Shown here in pieces: positions 39,234-49,108 of a stretch of DNA of 64,000 bases. The notes beneath the pieces are model-generated. The model searched no databases, had not been told where the DNA came from, and saw only the letters and a program-made list of their open reading frames with translations. The DNA is taken from contig JAUIIQ010000003.1 of assembly GCA_030431585.1 (NCBI GenBank), forward strand, positions 1-64,000. Reading direction: 5' to 3'. The stretch's first letter is position 1. Each line of letters begins with the position of its first letter. Source of the stretch: Gammaproteobacteria bacterium (GTDB lineage Bacteria; Pseudomonadota; Gammaproteobacteria; Pseudomonadales; Halieaceae). A program made the position numbers and the translations under genes.

Positions 39234-40449
39234 CCTGTAGTCCCCTTCCTTGGGTTGTTGAAGAACACGCGTTAAACACTTTCAGCGTGGTATTTGCACG
39301 ATCCTGGTTACTTGGTGAGCTTGTAAAGGCGACACTACAGCCGTCTGAGGACATCAGCATATCCAGCGTAATACCCTGCACCACTTTGTGAACGGAACCC
39401 GTCGCCAAACTAATGAATGTTCCATATTCTGCGCTCAAATCGTTAGACCTTCGAAAATCTCTTCCACTCCAGACTAGTCCTTTTCTGGTCGGCAGTGGAT
39501 ACTGCCAATACGACTTCCATACTGGTGACCAAGGGATATGTTCAACATTGCCATTCCTGCTGAGCAGACCGATAAATTTCGTCTTGCTTTCATCCTTATA
39601 ATTACGAATGGCCATCCAATACTTGTCGAGAAAACCGAGATAGACCACATCCAGGCCGATGAGGTCGGCGACGGAGTAGCCAACAAGCTCTCCCGTCTTA
39701 CTGCCAAGCTGATCCGAATAGACCTGACCTCCCAAATCGAAAAACCCCATTATATGATCGCCTTTATTCAGGTACTGAGGTCCAATTCTTGGAGTCCTGA
39801 TAATCCACCCCCACTCAACAAGATACATGAAGCGATGCTCGGGTAGATCCGACTCCAGGCGTCGCTCCGGGATAATAGGAAACCAGGGGTGACAGTCCTG
39901 ACTCCACAGTAAGGTATGCCTATCCGAGGGAACGTCCCACACCTCCGTAATCTTCTTCGTCCCGGATGTAATCCAGATGTCTTCTGTCTCTTCGAGCGTC
40001 GATTGCATGACTGAGCCCTTTCGCTTCAGTCTGTTGACGCCGCTCTTACGCGGCGACCCGTGATAAAAATAACCGTCACGAAAACAGGTGATCGGTGCAT
40101 CGATGTCCAGTGGTTTAAAGCTGTTGGTGGTCACGTTCCAGACGAAATTTTTTCTATCCGTTTCACCGTAGGTCTGGTTATTCGCCAATCGGATAGCGAG
40201 GTTCTCACTATCAATCCAGAAATACTTGTATACCCTTAACCCCGAATTGATGACGCGCAGGCCTTCATCGCCACCGAATCCATTTGCGCCCAGCTCGCCC
40301 TTTATCAGCAACTCAATGGAATTCTTCGTTCTCTGATCAGCCTGGTATTTATCATAAACAGCATAGCCAAATGACCAGAAAGCCAGCACCAGCAGTAGCC
40401 AGAAGAGGATGACCAGGAACTTCCAAAGAACGCTAAGAACAAGCTTCAT
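39220..40449 (-). CDS. uncharacterised protein with single N-terminal TM helix
   Basis: MKLVLSVLWKFLVILFWLLLVLAFWSFGYAVYDKY then a 380-aa presumed periplasmic domain; stop codon overlaps the RTX-lipase start by 14 bp. Confidence 0.75.
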   Translation of the reverse strand: MKLVLSVLWKFLVILFWLLLVLAFWSFGYAVYDKYQADQRTKNSIELLIKGELGANGFGGDEGLRVINSGLRVYKYFWIDSENLAIRLANNQTYGETDRKNFVWNVTTNSFKPLDIDAPITCFRDGYFYHGSPRKSGVNRLKRKGSVMQSTLEETEDIWITSGTKKITEVWDVPSDRHTLLWSQDCHPWFPIIPERRLESDLPEHRFMYLVEWGWIIRTPRIGPQYLNKGDHIMGFFDLGGQVYSDQLGSKTGELVGYSVADLIGLDVVYLGFLDKYWMAIRNYKDESKTKFIGLLSRNGNVEHIPWSPVWKSYWQYPLPTRKGLVWSGRDFRRSNDLSAEYGTFISLATGSVHKVVQGITLDMLMSSDGCSVAFTSSPSNQDRANTTLKVFNACSSTTQGRGLQDAKY

Positions 40450-40771
40450 TACTATTCACCGTAACTATTCCATGCTCAGCGTCTTTGTAAAAACCGCTTA
40501 CAAACGCATTGATTCTTATGCATCTACAAATCGCACCGGCGCAATGAACAGGCATTAACAGCAACAACGGAACCGTTTTGAGCAGGAGCTTCAAGAGTCG
40601 CATCAATGCACCTCTACAGTATTCTTTTTGCCGAGTGTTGCCTTGTGGGAGAAAAAGAGCCGTGGCGTCCTGCCCCAGCCCTTTACCTCACTTCTGGGTC
40701 ATCATGACGCACCGGCGCTCAAGGCGCACTAGTCAGACCAGATATGGTGTATTTTTATGATCGGCTCCACC

Positions 40772-40801
40772 CCTGCGAATAGCGCGTCAACCATTCGCAG
40801 G
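40772..40801. other. 9-bp perfect stem-loop just downstream of the AgmX-like gene
   Basis: CCTGCGAAT-12 nt-ATTCGCAGG; no adjacent T tract on the minus strand. Confidence 0.55.
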
Positions 40802-40814
40802 CCTCGAATCCTTG

Positions 40815-41750
40815 TTACCCGTACGGCAGGAAATCAAACGAATAATTTACCCTGGTGGTGAGCACACTGGCACTGTCGAAACGAATCAGCCTGATCCGCG
40901 CCAGGATTTTCTGGGTGAGCGCGTCGTCATTGAGCTCAGAAGAGATCAGGCGCAATGCTGATATCTCTCCCGATGGCTCAATCACCATCTCGAACACCAG
41001 CTTACCCTCCAGTAGCGGATCCTTACGCAAGGCGCGATTGTAAACTGAGAAGATGGCGCCTTTGTTGCGGTCCATTACCCTGCGTATGGACTCGTCGCTG
41101 CGACCGCCCTGGTTCTGCTCAGCGTTTTTTGCCTCTCTGGTACCGGTACCGGCGGTTATATTGCTCTCCACCCGCGTCGCCTCGCGGCCGGACAGAGCAG
41201 GGCCACCGGCGTTGCGGCTCACCGCCGCAGTCTGGATACCACCGCTCCCTGTATTGTTCGCGGTAATCAATGCTCGCTCTACCTTCGTTGACGCCGTTTC
41301 GCCACGGCTGGACTGATCCTGGTCCAGGTTTTCTACGTTAAGCGTGTCGCGCATGTCCATCAGTTCATCCTTGAAAGCAAGCACACCTGCCACTTTTGCT
41401 TCCTCGATGGCCTGTTCCACGCGGTCAACCGCTTTGACTGGCTCCTGAACGGTTTTCTCAGGCGGTACTTCCCGAGGCTCTGGAGGCTTCTTCTCAACAG
41501 GTTTGGGTGGCACCGGCTCAGGTTTCGGCAGTTCCTGCTTGTCCAGCAGTACGCGGGCCAGGTGCGCAGGCACTTCTTCCGCTTCCTCGCGAGTCAGCTC
41601 CGCTACCGGCAACAGAGGCACCACTACCGCAATCACCAGAAACAGCAGCAGCAGTGCACGCTGTATCTGTCGGTAAAGCACGTCCTCCTGCTGGCTGGAT
41701 TCCCAGGGCAGCAGCAGTGCCGGAGCATGGGCTGTCACAGCGGTGTTCAT
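40815..41750 (-). CDS. AgmX/PglI C-terminal-domain, TonB-like energy transducer
   Basis: N-terminal TM, Pro/Lys-rich PKPEPVPPKPVEKKPPEPREVPPEK, C-terminal IRRVMDRNKGAIFSVYNRALRKDPLLEGKLVFEMVIEPSGEI. Confidence 0.88.
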   Translation of the reverse strand: MNTAVTAHAPALLLPWESSQQEDVLYRQIQRALLLLFLVIAVVVPLLPVAELTREEAEEVPAHLARVLLDKQELPKPEPVPPKPVEKKPPEPREVPPEKTVQEPVKAVDRVEQAIEEAKVAGVLAFKDELMDMRDTLNVENLDQDQSSRGETASTKVERALITANNTGSGGIQTAAVSRNAGGPALSGREATRVESNITAGTGTREAKNAEQNQGGRSDESIRRVMDRNKGAIFSVYNRALRKDPLLEGKLVFEMVIEPSGEISALRLISSELNDDALTQKILARIRLIRFDSASVLTTRVNYSFDFLPYG

Positions 41751-42292
41751 GTGCCTGCCTCTACTGTCGATTCGCCTGGCTCATCTGCGCCCAGCACCGG
41801 CTCCGGCACGCTACTCACCGCAAGAGAGATGTCGCGATAATCTTCGCTGGCACACGTGGACATGATGCGCTGTAACAGGCGATATGGCATAGCCTCGTCA
41901 CCCATAATAATGACGCTGCGGCCGCGCGAGATTCTGTCTTCGGGGAGCGGACCGGCGAGCAAAGCCTGGTCCTGCAGTTCAGACTGCAGCGCACTTAGCA
42001 TCATTTCTTCATCTGACATCACGTCAGCCACAGCGATCACCGGTTTGCCCTGAACCCGTATCACGTCCTGGCTCACCTTGATCGTCAGGCTTTCTTCGGG
42101 CCGCTGCTCGGAGATCGATTCAGGCAGCGTGATATTGCGATCCGCCTGCAGTACCTCCACATCCCCGTTGTTTACCATCAGAAACAAAACAAGGATGGTG
42201 AATATATCCATCAACGCCACCAGGTTCAGCCGCGCGGGTCGCTGCATGCGTCGATGATTGCGCGCCATGCGACGTGCTCGCAGGGAACTCAT
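41747..42292 (-). CDS. ExbD/TolR family biopolymer transporter
   Basis: RPARLNLVALMDIFTILVLFLMVNNGDVEV... Confidence 0.87.
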   Translation of the reverse strand: MSSLRARRMARNHRRMQRPARLNLVALMDIFTILVLFLMVNNGDVEVLQADRNITLPESISEQRPEESLTIKVSQDVIRVQGKPVIAVADVMSDEEMMLSALQSELQDQALLAGPLPEDRISRGRSVIIMGDEAMPYRLLQRIMSTCASEDYRDISLAVSSVPEPVLGADEPGESTVEAGT

Positions 42293-42825
42293 GGTGCAGC
42301 CTCCAGCCCGACTTCAGCCGTCGGTTCCGCGACCGGGGCTGCGCCAAAAGAGATATCGGGGAACAGCGCCGCATCCACTACCGATGCTGCTACCAAAGCC
42401 TTGAACGAACGAACGGTATCCATGGCGCTCACTATCGTCTGGTAGTCTATCTGCGGCTCCGGAAGCAGCGTAATGTCGCTCTTCTCAATACCCTGCTCTG
42501 TGAGCTGGCGCTTGACCTCCTGCAGCACCAGAGACAGCAAGGCAAAGTCCTGCTCGCTTTCCTCTGTAAGCGGTATTGCCTTGAGCAAAATGCCACTTGG
42601 ATACTCCACACGCATACCTTCCGGGCGAATAATCAGCTCTAACTGCCTGGGTGGCGTATCCGGCTCACCGGCAGCCGCTTCGGGCAACACCACATCCACC
42701 ACGGTGATTCTGGAGAACACCATGCCCAGCAGAAGAATTGGCACCAGCACAATCATCAGGTTCATGAACGCCGTGATATCCAGTTCTGCTTCTTCGTGGC
42801 GGCGACGCTTGATTCGTCTCATCAC
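42289..42825 (-). CDS. ExbD/TolR family biopolymer transporter (second copy)
   Basis: RRHEEAELDITAFMNLMIVLVPILLLGMVFSRITVVDVVLPE. Confidence 0.9.
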   Translation of the reverse strand: MMRRIKRRRHEEAELDITAFMNLMIVLVPILLLGMVFSRITVVDVVLPEAAAGEPDTPPRQLELIIRPEGMRVEYPSGILLKAIPLTEESEQDFALLSLVLQEVKRQLTEQGIEKSDITLLPEPQIDYQTIVSAMDTVRSFKALVAASVVDAALFPDISFGAAPVAEPTAEVGLEAAP

Positions 42826-42843
42826 ATCAGTACCGGTAAGGCG

Positions 42844-43509
42844 CTATTCGTCGGCGGCGCGAGTTCGTGAAGGCAGCGCGCCCGCGTTGGCGAGCGTGTT
42901 CACGACCTTGACACTGGCCATCTCGAAACTATCGACTATCTCAGTCGTTTTGGTCTGTAACACCGCGTGCAGCAGCAACAATGGTATCGCTGAGATCAAA
43001 CCAAATGCCGTGGTATTCATCGCCACCGAAATGGAGCTGGACAGCATACTGGCCTTCTCAGTCGCCTCGGCGTTTGCCACCGCAGTAAACGCCGCAATCA
43101 GGCCGATGATAGTGCCCAGCAAGCCCAGCAGCGTCGCCACGTTTGCCAAAGTGGCCAGATACTGCGTGCGCTTTTCCAGCCTTGGCAGTGCCTCCATCAC
43201 ACCCTCTTCCATGGCTGACTCGATATCCTCGCGTCGCCGGCTGCCGACATACCGGGCAATGCCTGCAGAGACGATACGGGTAATGGGTACTGTCGAACTC
43301 GCACCCGCGTCCACGACCGCCTTGTAGTCTTTCTTGCGCAGTTGCGCCATCGCCGTGTCAAAGGCCCTGCGGTTGCGACTGCGTGCTGTCGTAAGCACCA
43401 GCCAGCGCTCCGCGGCAATCGCAAGCCCAATTACCAAGACCAGCGCAATGGGATACATAAATGGCCCGCCATGCTGGAAGAAACGAATTACAATATCGTA
43501 GCTTTCCAT
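42844..43509 (-). CDS. MotA/TolQ/ExbB proton channel family protein
   Basis: FFQHGGPFMYPIALVLVIGLAIAAERW, ATLANVATLLGLLGTIIGLIAAFTAVANAEATEKASMLSSSISVAMNTTAFGLISAIPLLLLHAVLQ. Confidence 0.94.
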   Translation of the reverse strand: MESYDIVIRFFQHGGPFMYPIALVLVIGLAIAAERWLVLTTARSRNRRAFDTAMAQLRKKDYKAVVDAGASSTVPITRIVSAGIARYVGSRRREDIESAMEEGVMEALPRLEKRTQYLATLANVATLLGLLGTIIGLIAAFTAVANAEATEKASMLSSSISVAMNTTAFGLISAIPLLLLHAVLQTKTTEIVDSFEMASVKVVNTLANAGALPSRTRAADE

Positions 43510-43510
43510 G

Positions 43511-43834
43511 TTACTTCCCTCTTTCCTCTTGATTATCTCTTGCAGAAGGCAGCGCGTCCGACGTGCCCTCAGCGAGTATTTTCTGGTGATGCAGTTGTCG
43601 CAAGTATTCGTCCCGACGCAGTGGCTGGAACAGGTCTGCTGCTATGCCTGCCTCAGGTTGCCAGTTGAATTCCACTTCTCCTGGTTGTCGCCAGGGCAGG
43701 ATGTAGGTCACTTTTGGTAATTCACGATTGCCCGTTACGCGTGACTCCAGCCGCACGCTGGGCTGCTGGGCCAGCGACGCATTTGCTGAACCAAGCAATG
43801 CCCAGGCCAGCACCAATACCGTAGAGGGTCTCAT
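43511..43834 (-). CDS. small secreted protein of unknown function
   Basis: Signal peptide MRPSTVLVLAWALLGSANASLAQQ; VTYILPWRQPGEVEFNWQPEAG; operon context with 4-bp overlap. Confidence 0.75.
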   Translation of the reverse strand: MRPSTVLVLAWALLGSANASLAQQPSVRLESRVTGNRELPKVTYILPWRQPGEVEFNWQPEAGIAADLFQPLRRDEYLRQLHHQKILAEGTSDALPSARDNQEERGK

Positions 43835-44457
43835 CGCACACTCCTTTCGCCAGCCAGGGCCAGCTGGCGTTGCAGGTCTGCTATCCAGCCCGCTACCCGC
43901 CGATCTTCACTCCCTGTCAGTGCCTGAAACTGCTCATAGTGCTGCAGTGCAAGATTTTTCTTGCCGGCGTACAGGTCGTAAAGGATGCCCAGGTTGTAAT
44001 GCGTCGCCGCGTGCTCGCTGGAGATCGCCAGCCCCGCGAGATACTGCTCTTCAGCGCCTTTATAGTCTCCTTGCTCACGCAGGAAAACAGCGTAGGCATT
44101 GCGTGCGTCCAGGCTTTCCCCATTCGCCGCCAGGGCACGTAAGAACCATTTCCTGGCCGCGGCCGGTTGCGCCTGACGCTGCTGAATCAACGCGGCGTTC
44201 AGTGGTGGGCCGGCATACTGCGGGTAGTCCTCCCACAGCAACTGCATGGACAACAAGGCCTCTTCCCAACGCTCAGTATCCACAATGGACAGCGCCTTAT
44301 AAAAGCGCTCCAGTGCCTCCTGTGGCACATCGGCGGGGCCGACGACCCTGGCGGCAGGGTCGTCACCACCGCTTCCCGGGAAAGGCGGCAGCGCGCTGCA
44401 AGCGCCCAGCGAGAGCAGCAGTACGCCCAGAACTATCCGCATCGGCAGGACACTCAT
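43831..44457 (-). CDS. TPR lipoprotein
   Basis: Lipobox LLLSLGACS; TPR-like ALIQQRQAQPAAARKWFLRALAANGESLDARNAYAVFLREQGDYKGAEEQYLAGLAISSEHAATHYNLGILYDLY. Confidence 0.87.
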   Translation of the reverse strand: MSVLPMRIVLGVLLLSLGACSALPPFPGSGGDDPAARVVGPADVPQEALERFYKALSIVDTERWEEALLSMQLLWEDYPQYAGPPLNAALIQQRQAQPAAARKWFLRALAANGESLDARNAYAVFLREQGDYKGAEEQYLAGLAISSEHAATHYNLGILYDLYAGKKNLALQHYEQFQALTGSEDRRVAGWIADLQRQLALAGERSVR

Positions 44458-47246
44458 CAGCGAATCTCCTCAACAACGATCAACCGCTGCTCCTGCTTGC
44501 CCCAGCGCGCCGGCATCAGCTCGCTGAGAGCGGCGAAGCTCTGCTCTATCCAGGTATCGAACAGCCCATCCCACGCGCGGCGAGCATTGGTTTCAAAAAT
44601 TGCGATCGCTTTTTCTTCAAACGGCCAGGCCTGTTCCTCGAGTAGCACCTCGTATTGTTCCAGGGCCAGTTCATCAAGCCCTGCCGGGCGCGGGGAGGAC
44701 ATCAACTCATTGGCCAAACGTCGGTAGACTTGACCGAGGCGGAAGGTCGCCCGAGTGCCGAATTCCTGCAGTCCATACCCGTTGACACGATCATAGGCAG
44801 CAACCGTCTGATCCAGTGCCTTGCGCTTCCGGCGCAGGCTTTCCGGCAGTGGTTCATTCAGCGCAATTGCCAGGTAGCGCTCATAGTGCCCATCGGCAAT
44901 CTCTGACACGGCGCTGGCGGCGAGATAGCGACTGCGATCATCTGCCTGCTCCGCAGCCTGATCGTGAGCGTCAGCGATCGCGTTTAACCAGTAGTTGCGT
45001 TTGACACTCTCTCCCTGCCCGGCATAAATATCTGCCAGGGTCAGCATGGCCTCCATGCGAGGCGCCAATGGTTGCTTCCAGGTATGTGCGTAGTCCCGAT
45101 AGCGATCGATTGCCAACGACGTCTCGCCGGCGCGCTGATAATAGTCTGCAGCCAGGTATAGCGCCTCGCGTTGCACCGCTGGGTCATCGCTGCTCTGGTT
45201 TATGCCATCGAGTTCCCTTGCCGCCGCAGCCCATTGTCCATCTGCCTCATAGCTCTCTACCAACCGTGCGCCTATGCCCGCTGTCAGTGCGTGATCCGGA
45301 TAGCGGGCACGAAAATCCTGCAATAGCTCAGTACCCCGGGCACGATCGCCTGCCAGCAAATAGTGACTCGCTGCGTCGTACTGGGCGTTCAGGCGTATGC
45401 TGGACGTGGGCGCCACCTCCATCACGCGCGCAAAACTGTCCGCTGCCAGCAAATACCTGCCGCTGCTGGCAGCTGCTTCACCCTGACGATATACGCTGGC
45501 AGCGAGGCTTTCAGTGGTCGCGCCGCGACGAGGGTCCTCGGGAGGCAGCATGGCCAGTGCGTTGAGGTACGCCTGCTCAGCCTCGGTGTGACGTTCCATC
45601 GCAAACTCGGCATGCCCTATCACAAGCCACGCAGCGGTTACGAGGTCTGCAGAGGGGGCCGGCTCCCAGGCGACCAGCTTTCCTGCAGCTTGGGAAGCAC
45701 GGTTGTATAGCGATGCATCCAGCAGCGCTGATGCTGCGCTGCCTAGCACCAACGGAGCACGACCGTCTTCGGCGAATACGCGCGTAAAACTGAGCTGGCT
45801 GTCGATCATCGCGATTCTGTCGTCAGGCTGCGCGGAGGCCAGGGACACGTGCGCCAGAATCGCCGCATAAGCGGCTTCAGCTGCCTGTTCACGCTCCGGG
45901 TACCTGTAGGCCATGCCCTCGTAGGCGTCGATTGCCAGCCGGTACTCCTTAGCCTGGGCAAGCGACTCCGCCATGAGAAACATCATCTGTGGACGTCGTT
46001 CATTCCGAGGAAAGCTGTCTACATACTGCTGGTAGTATTCTGCCGCCAGCAGGTATTGCCGTCGTGACTCACTGCCGCTTTCGCTTTGCGCCAGCGCGTG
46101 ATGATGGCGAGCCAGCTCGTCTATGTACTGAGCCAGAAATGGGCTGATGGCTGCCTGCAAGCGCCCGCTCGCCCAGCGCCAGTATTCCCCCGCAACCCGG
46201 TAATCAGCAACGTAATCCTGCTTTGCCGCTATCACCTGCTGCGGAAACCCTGCGGCCTCATAAACCGCGATGATCTCTCGCTGGAAGGTAGGCGCCATCT
46301 GGGACAATGGGTTCGCCTGAATAAATCCCGCGTAGGTCCGCGCACTGTCCTCGAAGCGTTCCTGCTGCAGGTACAATTCGCCCAGCGCTCCATAGATAAG
46401 TGGTTGGTAGTCACGCGCACCCAGCTGCGCATAGGTATTGGCGATGGCATCGCTACCACCACGTTCGTCAAACACTACCGCCAGCACGCGCAGACAATCA
46501 TCCACGATCTCGCGATCACCACGGGCGAGCGAGTCCAGCCGGCGTCCGCCCTGCATCAGCGCGTCAAGCGTCGCGGTGAAAGCTTCTATCGATTGGTCCA
46601 GCCGGTTCAGCTTGAAGCGAGACCAGCCGAGCATGTACATGCCATTGGCGTAGTATTCGTTGCCTGTCTCACTGCTTACCACGCGCTCATAAGCCTGTGC
46701 AGCACGTGCGTAGTTCCCTGCGGAAAAATAGGCTTCGCCCTTGCGAAACTCCGCTTCGGCAACGTGCTCGGAGTTCGGATACTGCTCACTCAGCTGCGTC
46801 ATCAGCGCCACAGCTTCATCCCCACGCCCGTCGAGGTCGTGGGCACGCGCCATCTGGTACATCAACTGGTCACTGCCAGCCACTTCCGGATAGTCTCGCA
46901 GCAGTGCCTCGTAAGACGCGATGACGGCATCATAGGAGCCGGCGCTGCCGGGCTCTTCCAGACTTTCGATCTCCGTCGCCATCATCTCAAGGTCGGCCAG
47001 GCGGCGCCGGACTTTCAACTGCAGTGCCGGGTCATCACTTACTTGCAAAACCTCGCGATAAGCCTGTTCGAGTTCACGCAGGCTACGCTCGGGTACGTCC
47101 TCATCCTGCAGCTCCAGCGTCAGCGGTTGCAGATCTGCAAGCGTTGGCGCAGGTGGCTCGGCGTCATCCCCCAACAAAGGGATATCAGGCAGGTAACTGC
47201 AACCGGCCAGAGCCAGCACATACAGCAATGGCAACAGCCGCATCAT
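44457..47246 (-). CDS. large TPR lipoprotein (929 aa)
   Basis: Lipobox YVLALAGCS; repeated YPNSEHVAEAEFRKGEAYFSAGNYARAAQAYERVV-type TPRs. Confidence 0.88.
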   Translation of the reverse strand: MMRLLPLLYVLALAGCSYLPDIPLLGDDAEPPAPTLADLQPLTLELQDEDVPERSLRELEQAYREVLQVSDDPALQLKVRRRLADLEMMATEIESLEEPGSAGSYDAVIASYEALLRDYPEVAGSDQLMYQMARAHDLDGRGDEAVALMTQLSEQYPNSEHVAEAEFRKGEAYFSAGNYARAAQAYERVVSSETGNEYYANGMYMLGWSRFKLNRLDQSIEAFTATLDALMQGGRRLDSLARGDREIVDDCLRVLAVVFDERGGSDAIANTYAQLGARDYQPLIYGALGELYLQQERFEDSARTYAGFIQANPLSQMAPTFQREIIAVYEAAGFPQQVIAAKQDYVADYRVAGEYWRWASGRLQAAISPFLAQYIDELARHHHALAQSESGSESRRQYLLAAEYYQQYVDSFPRNERRPQMMFLMAESLAQAKEYRLAIDAYEGMAYRYPEREQAAEAAYAAILAHVSLASAQPDDRIAMIDSQLSFTRVFAEDGRAPLVLGSAASALLDASLYNRASQAAGKLVAWEPAPSADLVTAAWLVIGHAEFAMERHTEAEQAYLNALAMLPPEDPRRGATTESLAASVYRQGEAAASSGRYLLAADSFARVMEVAPTSSIRLNAQYDAASHYLLAGDRARGTELLQDFRARYPDHALTAGIGARLVESYEADGQWAAAARELDGINQSSDDPAVQREALYLAADYYQRAGETSLAIDRYRDYAHTWKQPLAPRMEAMLTLADIYAGQGESVKRNYWLNAIADAHDQAAEQADDRSRYLAASAVSEIADGHYERYLAIALNEPLPESLRRKRKALDQTVAAYDRVNGYGLQEFGTRATFRLGQVYRRLANELMSSPRPAGLDELALEQYEVLLEEQAWPFEEKAIAIFETNARRAWDGLFDTWIEQSFAALSELMPARWGKQEQRLIVVEEIR

Positions 47247-49108
47247 CGAGGTACCTCAGGGCTGGCACGGTCAAACAAGCGGGCAACAGCCAGACGCGCC
47301 TGTCCCTCACTGAAGCTCAGGTGTTGCAGTTGTTGTTCCAGTTCAGCCAGCGCAACCTCTTGCAGCTGCGAGCGAGCGCTGGTCAGCGCCGAGTCAACGA
47401 TAGAGCGCTGCCTGGAGGTGCGACTGGAAAGCTGCTCAATACGCTGTGCAAAAACCGGCCGTGCACTGTCAGCTACCGCGTTTTGCACCGCCGCATAGGC
47501 TGAGTCTGACTGTTCCGCCAGGGCTTCCAGCTCTTCCATTGACTGCTGCAACCGCCAGCGTTGATCCGGGAAGGCTTCATTGTCCTGCCACTGCAGCAAT
47601 CCACGCATCAGCCTCAGTTGCTCCTGGGCGGCAGCGTTTTGCAGTCGGCTGGCACGCTGTGCGGCCCGCTCGAGACGCTGCCACCGTGCCAGCTGTTCAG
47701 GTCCTGCCAGCGCACGTGGGTCACCCCCGGCAATGGCCCGATCCAGCTGTTGACGCAGCTGGATAATGCGCTGCAAGAGCTGCTGCTTTTTCAGGGAGAG
47801 TGACTCTGCACGTCCCCCTTCTATCGTTTCCTTCCAGCTTTTGCGCTGCTGTGCGTCAACCTGCCGCAAAACCTCCAGTCGCTCCTGCGCCAGTACAAGC
47901 TTGCGTTGCATATCACGTAAATCATACAGTTCACGCAGCGCCACCTGCACAGAGTCGGTACTGAGAAGATGCGCGAGGTAGACCGCGTGTTCCCCACTCG
48001 GCTCGGGATCCTCTCCGCCCAGCCATTGGGGATCGGCCACCGCATCCAGACCAAACAATGGCAGCAGGTCCTCGCCAAGCAGGGCATCAATCGCCCTGCC
48101 AAGCGCTTCCCGCTCCCGGGCGTACTGTTGCGCGGCCTCGCGGTACAGTGATAACGCAGTCGCCGGACGCTTCAACTGTTCGTAGGCAAAGGGCACCGCA
48201 AGAAGACTCTCTCTTGCACTCGCACTGACCAGGCTGCGCCCATTCAGTTCCTGCCACGGGGCTAAAGCCTGCTGATAGTTACCCTGATTGGCATGGCTCC
48301 AGCCATAGCCCAACAAGGCACGATCTGCTTCCGGGCCATGCAAGCGCACTTGCAAAAACTCTGTGGCTGCCAGAGCCGGTTCACCTGCTGCCAGCTGACT
48401 GAAACCCGCCGCGGTGAATGCCTTGTCTCGCAAGGCGGCGCCCTCGTCATCGTCACATCCGGATTGCGTCACCTTTGCGTAGGACTGCGCCGCCTGCTGC
48501 CACTCAGCGGCCTGCGCTCGCAGTGCAGCAAGGCTATAGAAATAGTAGGGTTTAAACGGACAGTCCTGTGCAATACGGTTCAGTGCGGCCTGCGCAACCA
48601 GCTCTTCGCCCGCTGCAAGTGACTGCATCGCGCGCAGGTAATGTGCCTCGTCTGCCAGTGGCCCCGCGTAGTCGGTCTTCATATTTGCCAGGGCGCTTGC
48701 GCTGGCCGCGTTATCACCGCGGCGCCAGGCCAGCTTACCGACATAGAACCAGGCACGATCAGCATCCACTCCCTCCCGGGGAGTATCCAGCAGCGCGGAA
48801 AATACGCGCCTTGCCTCGTTGTCCATGCCGTAAGACAAACTCATGCCGCCACGCAACAGTTCTGCTTCCTGAGCATGGTGCGGCAGCTGTTCCAGCTGTT
48901 GCGCCGCAGTCAGTTCGGTCAAGGCATCGAAGTATTGCTGCTGAAAGAAGTGATACAGCGTTACGCCGTAACGCAGGTCCTGTACAGACTCGCTGGCCGG
49001 CTCTGTAGACTGACCAACAGACGCGACCAGCAACAGCAGCAGCCCGCAGGCGTGACACCGTGCTCTGAAGGCAGACTGCGGGCAACGCCGGGGCATCAAC
49101 ACTACCAC
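47243..49108 (-). CDS. secreted TPR-containing protein (621 aa)
   Basis: Signal-like N-terminus, TPR-like helices, C-terminal coiled coil (LQRIIQLRQQLDRAI... QLQEVALAELEQQLQHLS). Confidence 0.82.
   Translation of the reverse strand: MVVLMPRRCPQSAFRARCHACGLLLLLVASVGQSTEPASESVQDLRYGVTLYHFFQQQYFDALTELTAAQQLEQLPHHAQEAELLRGGMSLSYGMDNEARRVFSALLDTPREGVDADRAWFYVGKLAWRRGDNAASASALANMKTDYAGPLADEAHYLRAMQSLAAGEELVAQAALNRIAQDCPFKPYYFYSLAALRAQAAEWQQAAQSYAKVTQSGCDDDEGAALRDKAFTAAGFSQLAAGEPALAATEFLQVRLHGPEADRALLGYGWSHANQGNYQQALAPWQELNGRSLVSASARESLLAVPFAYEQLKRPATALSLYREAAQQYAREREALGRAIDALLGEDLLPLFGLDAVADPQWLGGEDPEPSGEHAVYLAHLLSTDSVQVALRELYDLRDMQRKLVLAQERLEVLRQVDAQQRKSWKETIEGGRAESLSLKKQQLLQRIIQLRQQLDRAIAGGDPRALAGPEQLARWQRLERAAQRASRLQNAAAQEQLRLMRGLLQWQDNEAFPDQRWRLQQSMEELEALAEQSDSAYAAVQNAVADSARPVFAQRIEQLSSRTSRQRSIVDSALTSARSQLQEVALAELEQQLQHLSFSEGQARLAVARLFDRASPEVPR

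Noticed and set aside
39220-40449. Considered a T6SS Tle/Tli effector-immunity annotation for the RTX-lipase pair
   Set aside because: No VgrG, PAAR or T6SS genes present and the RTX repeats point to type I secretion; kept only as a hypothesis of a partner protein
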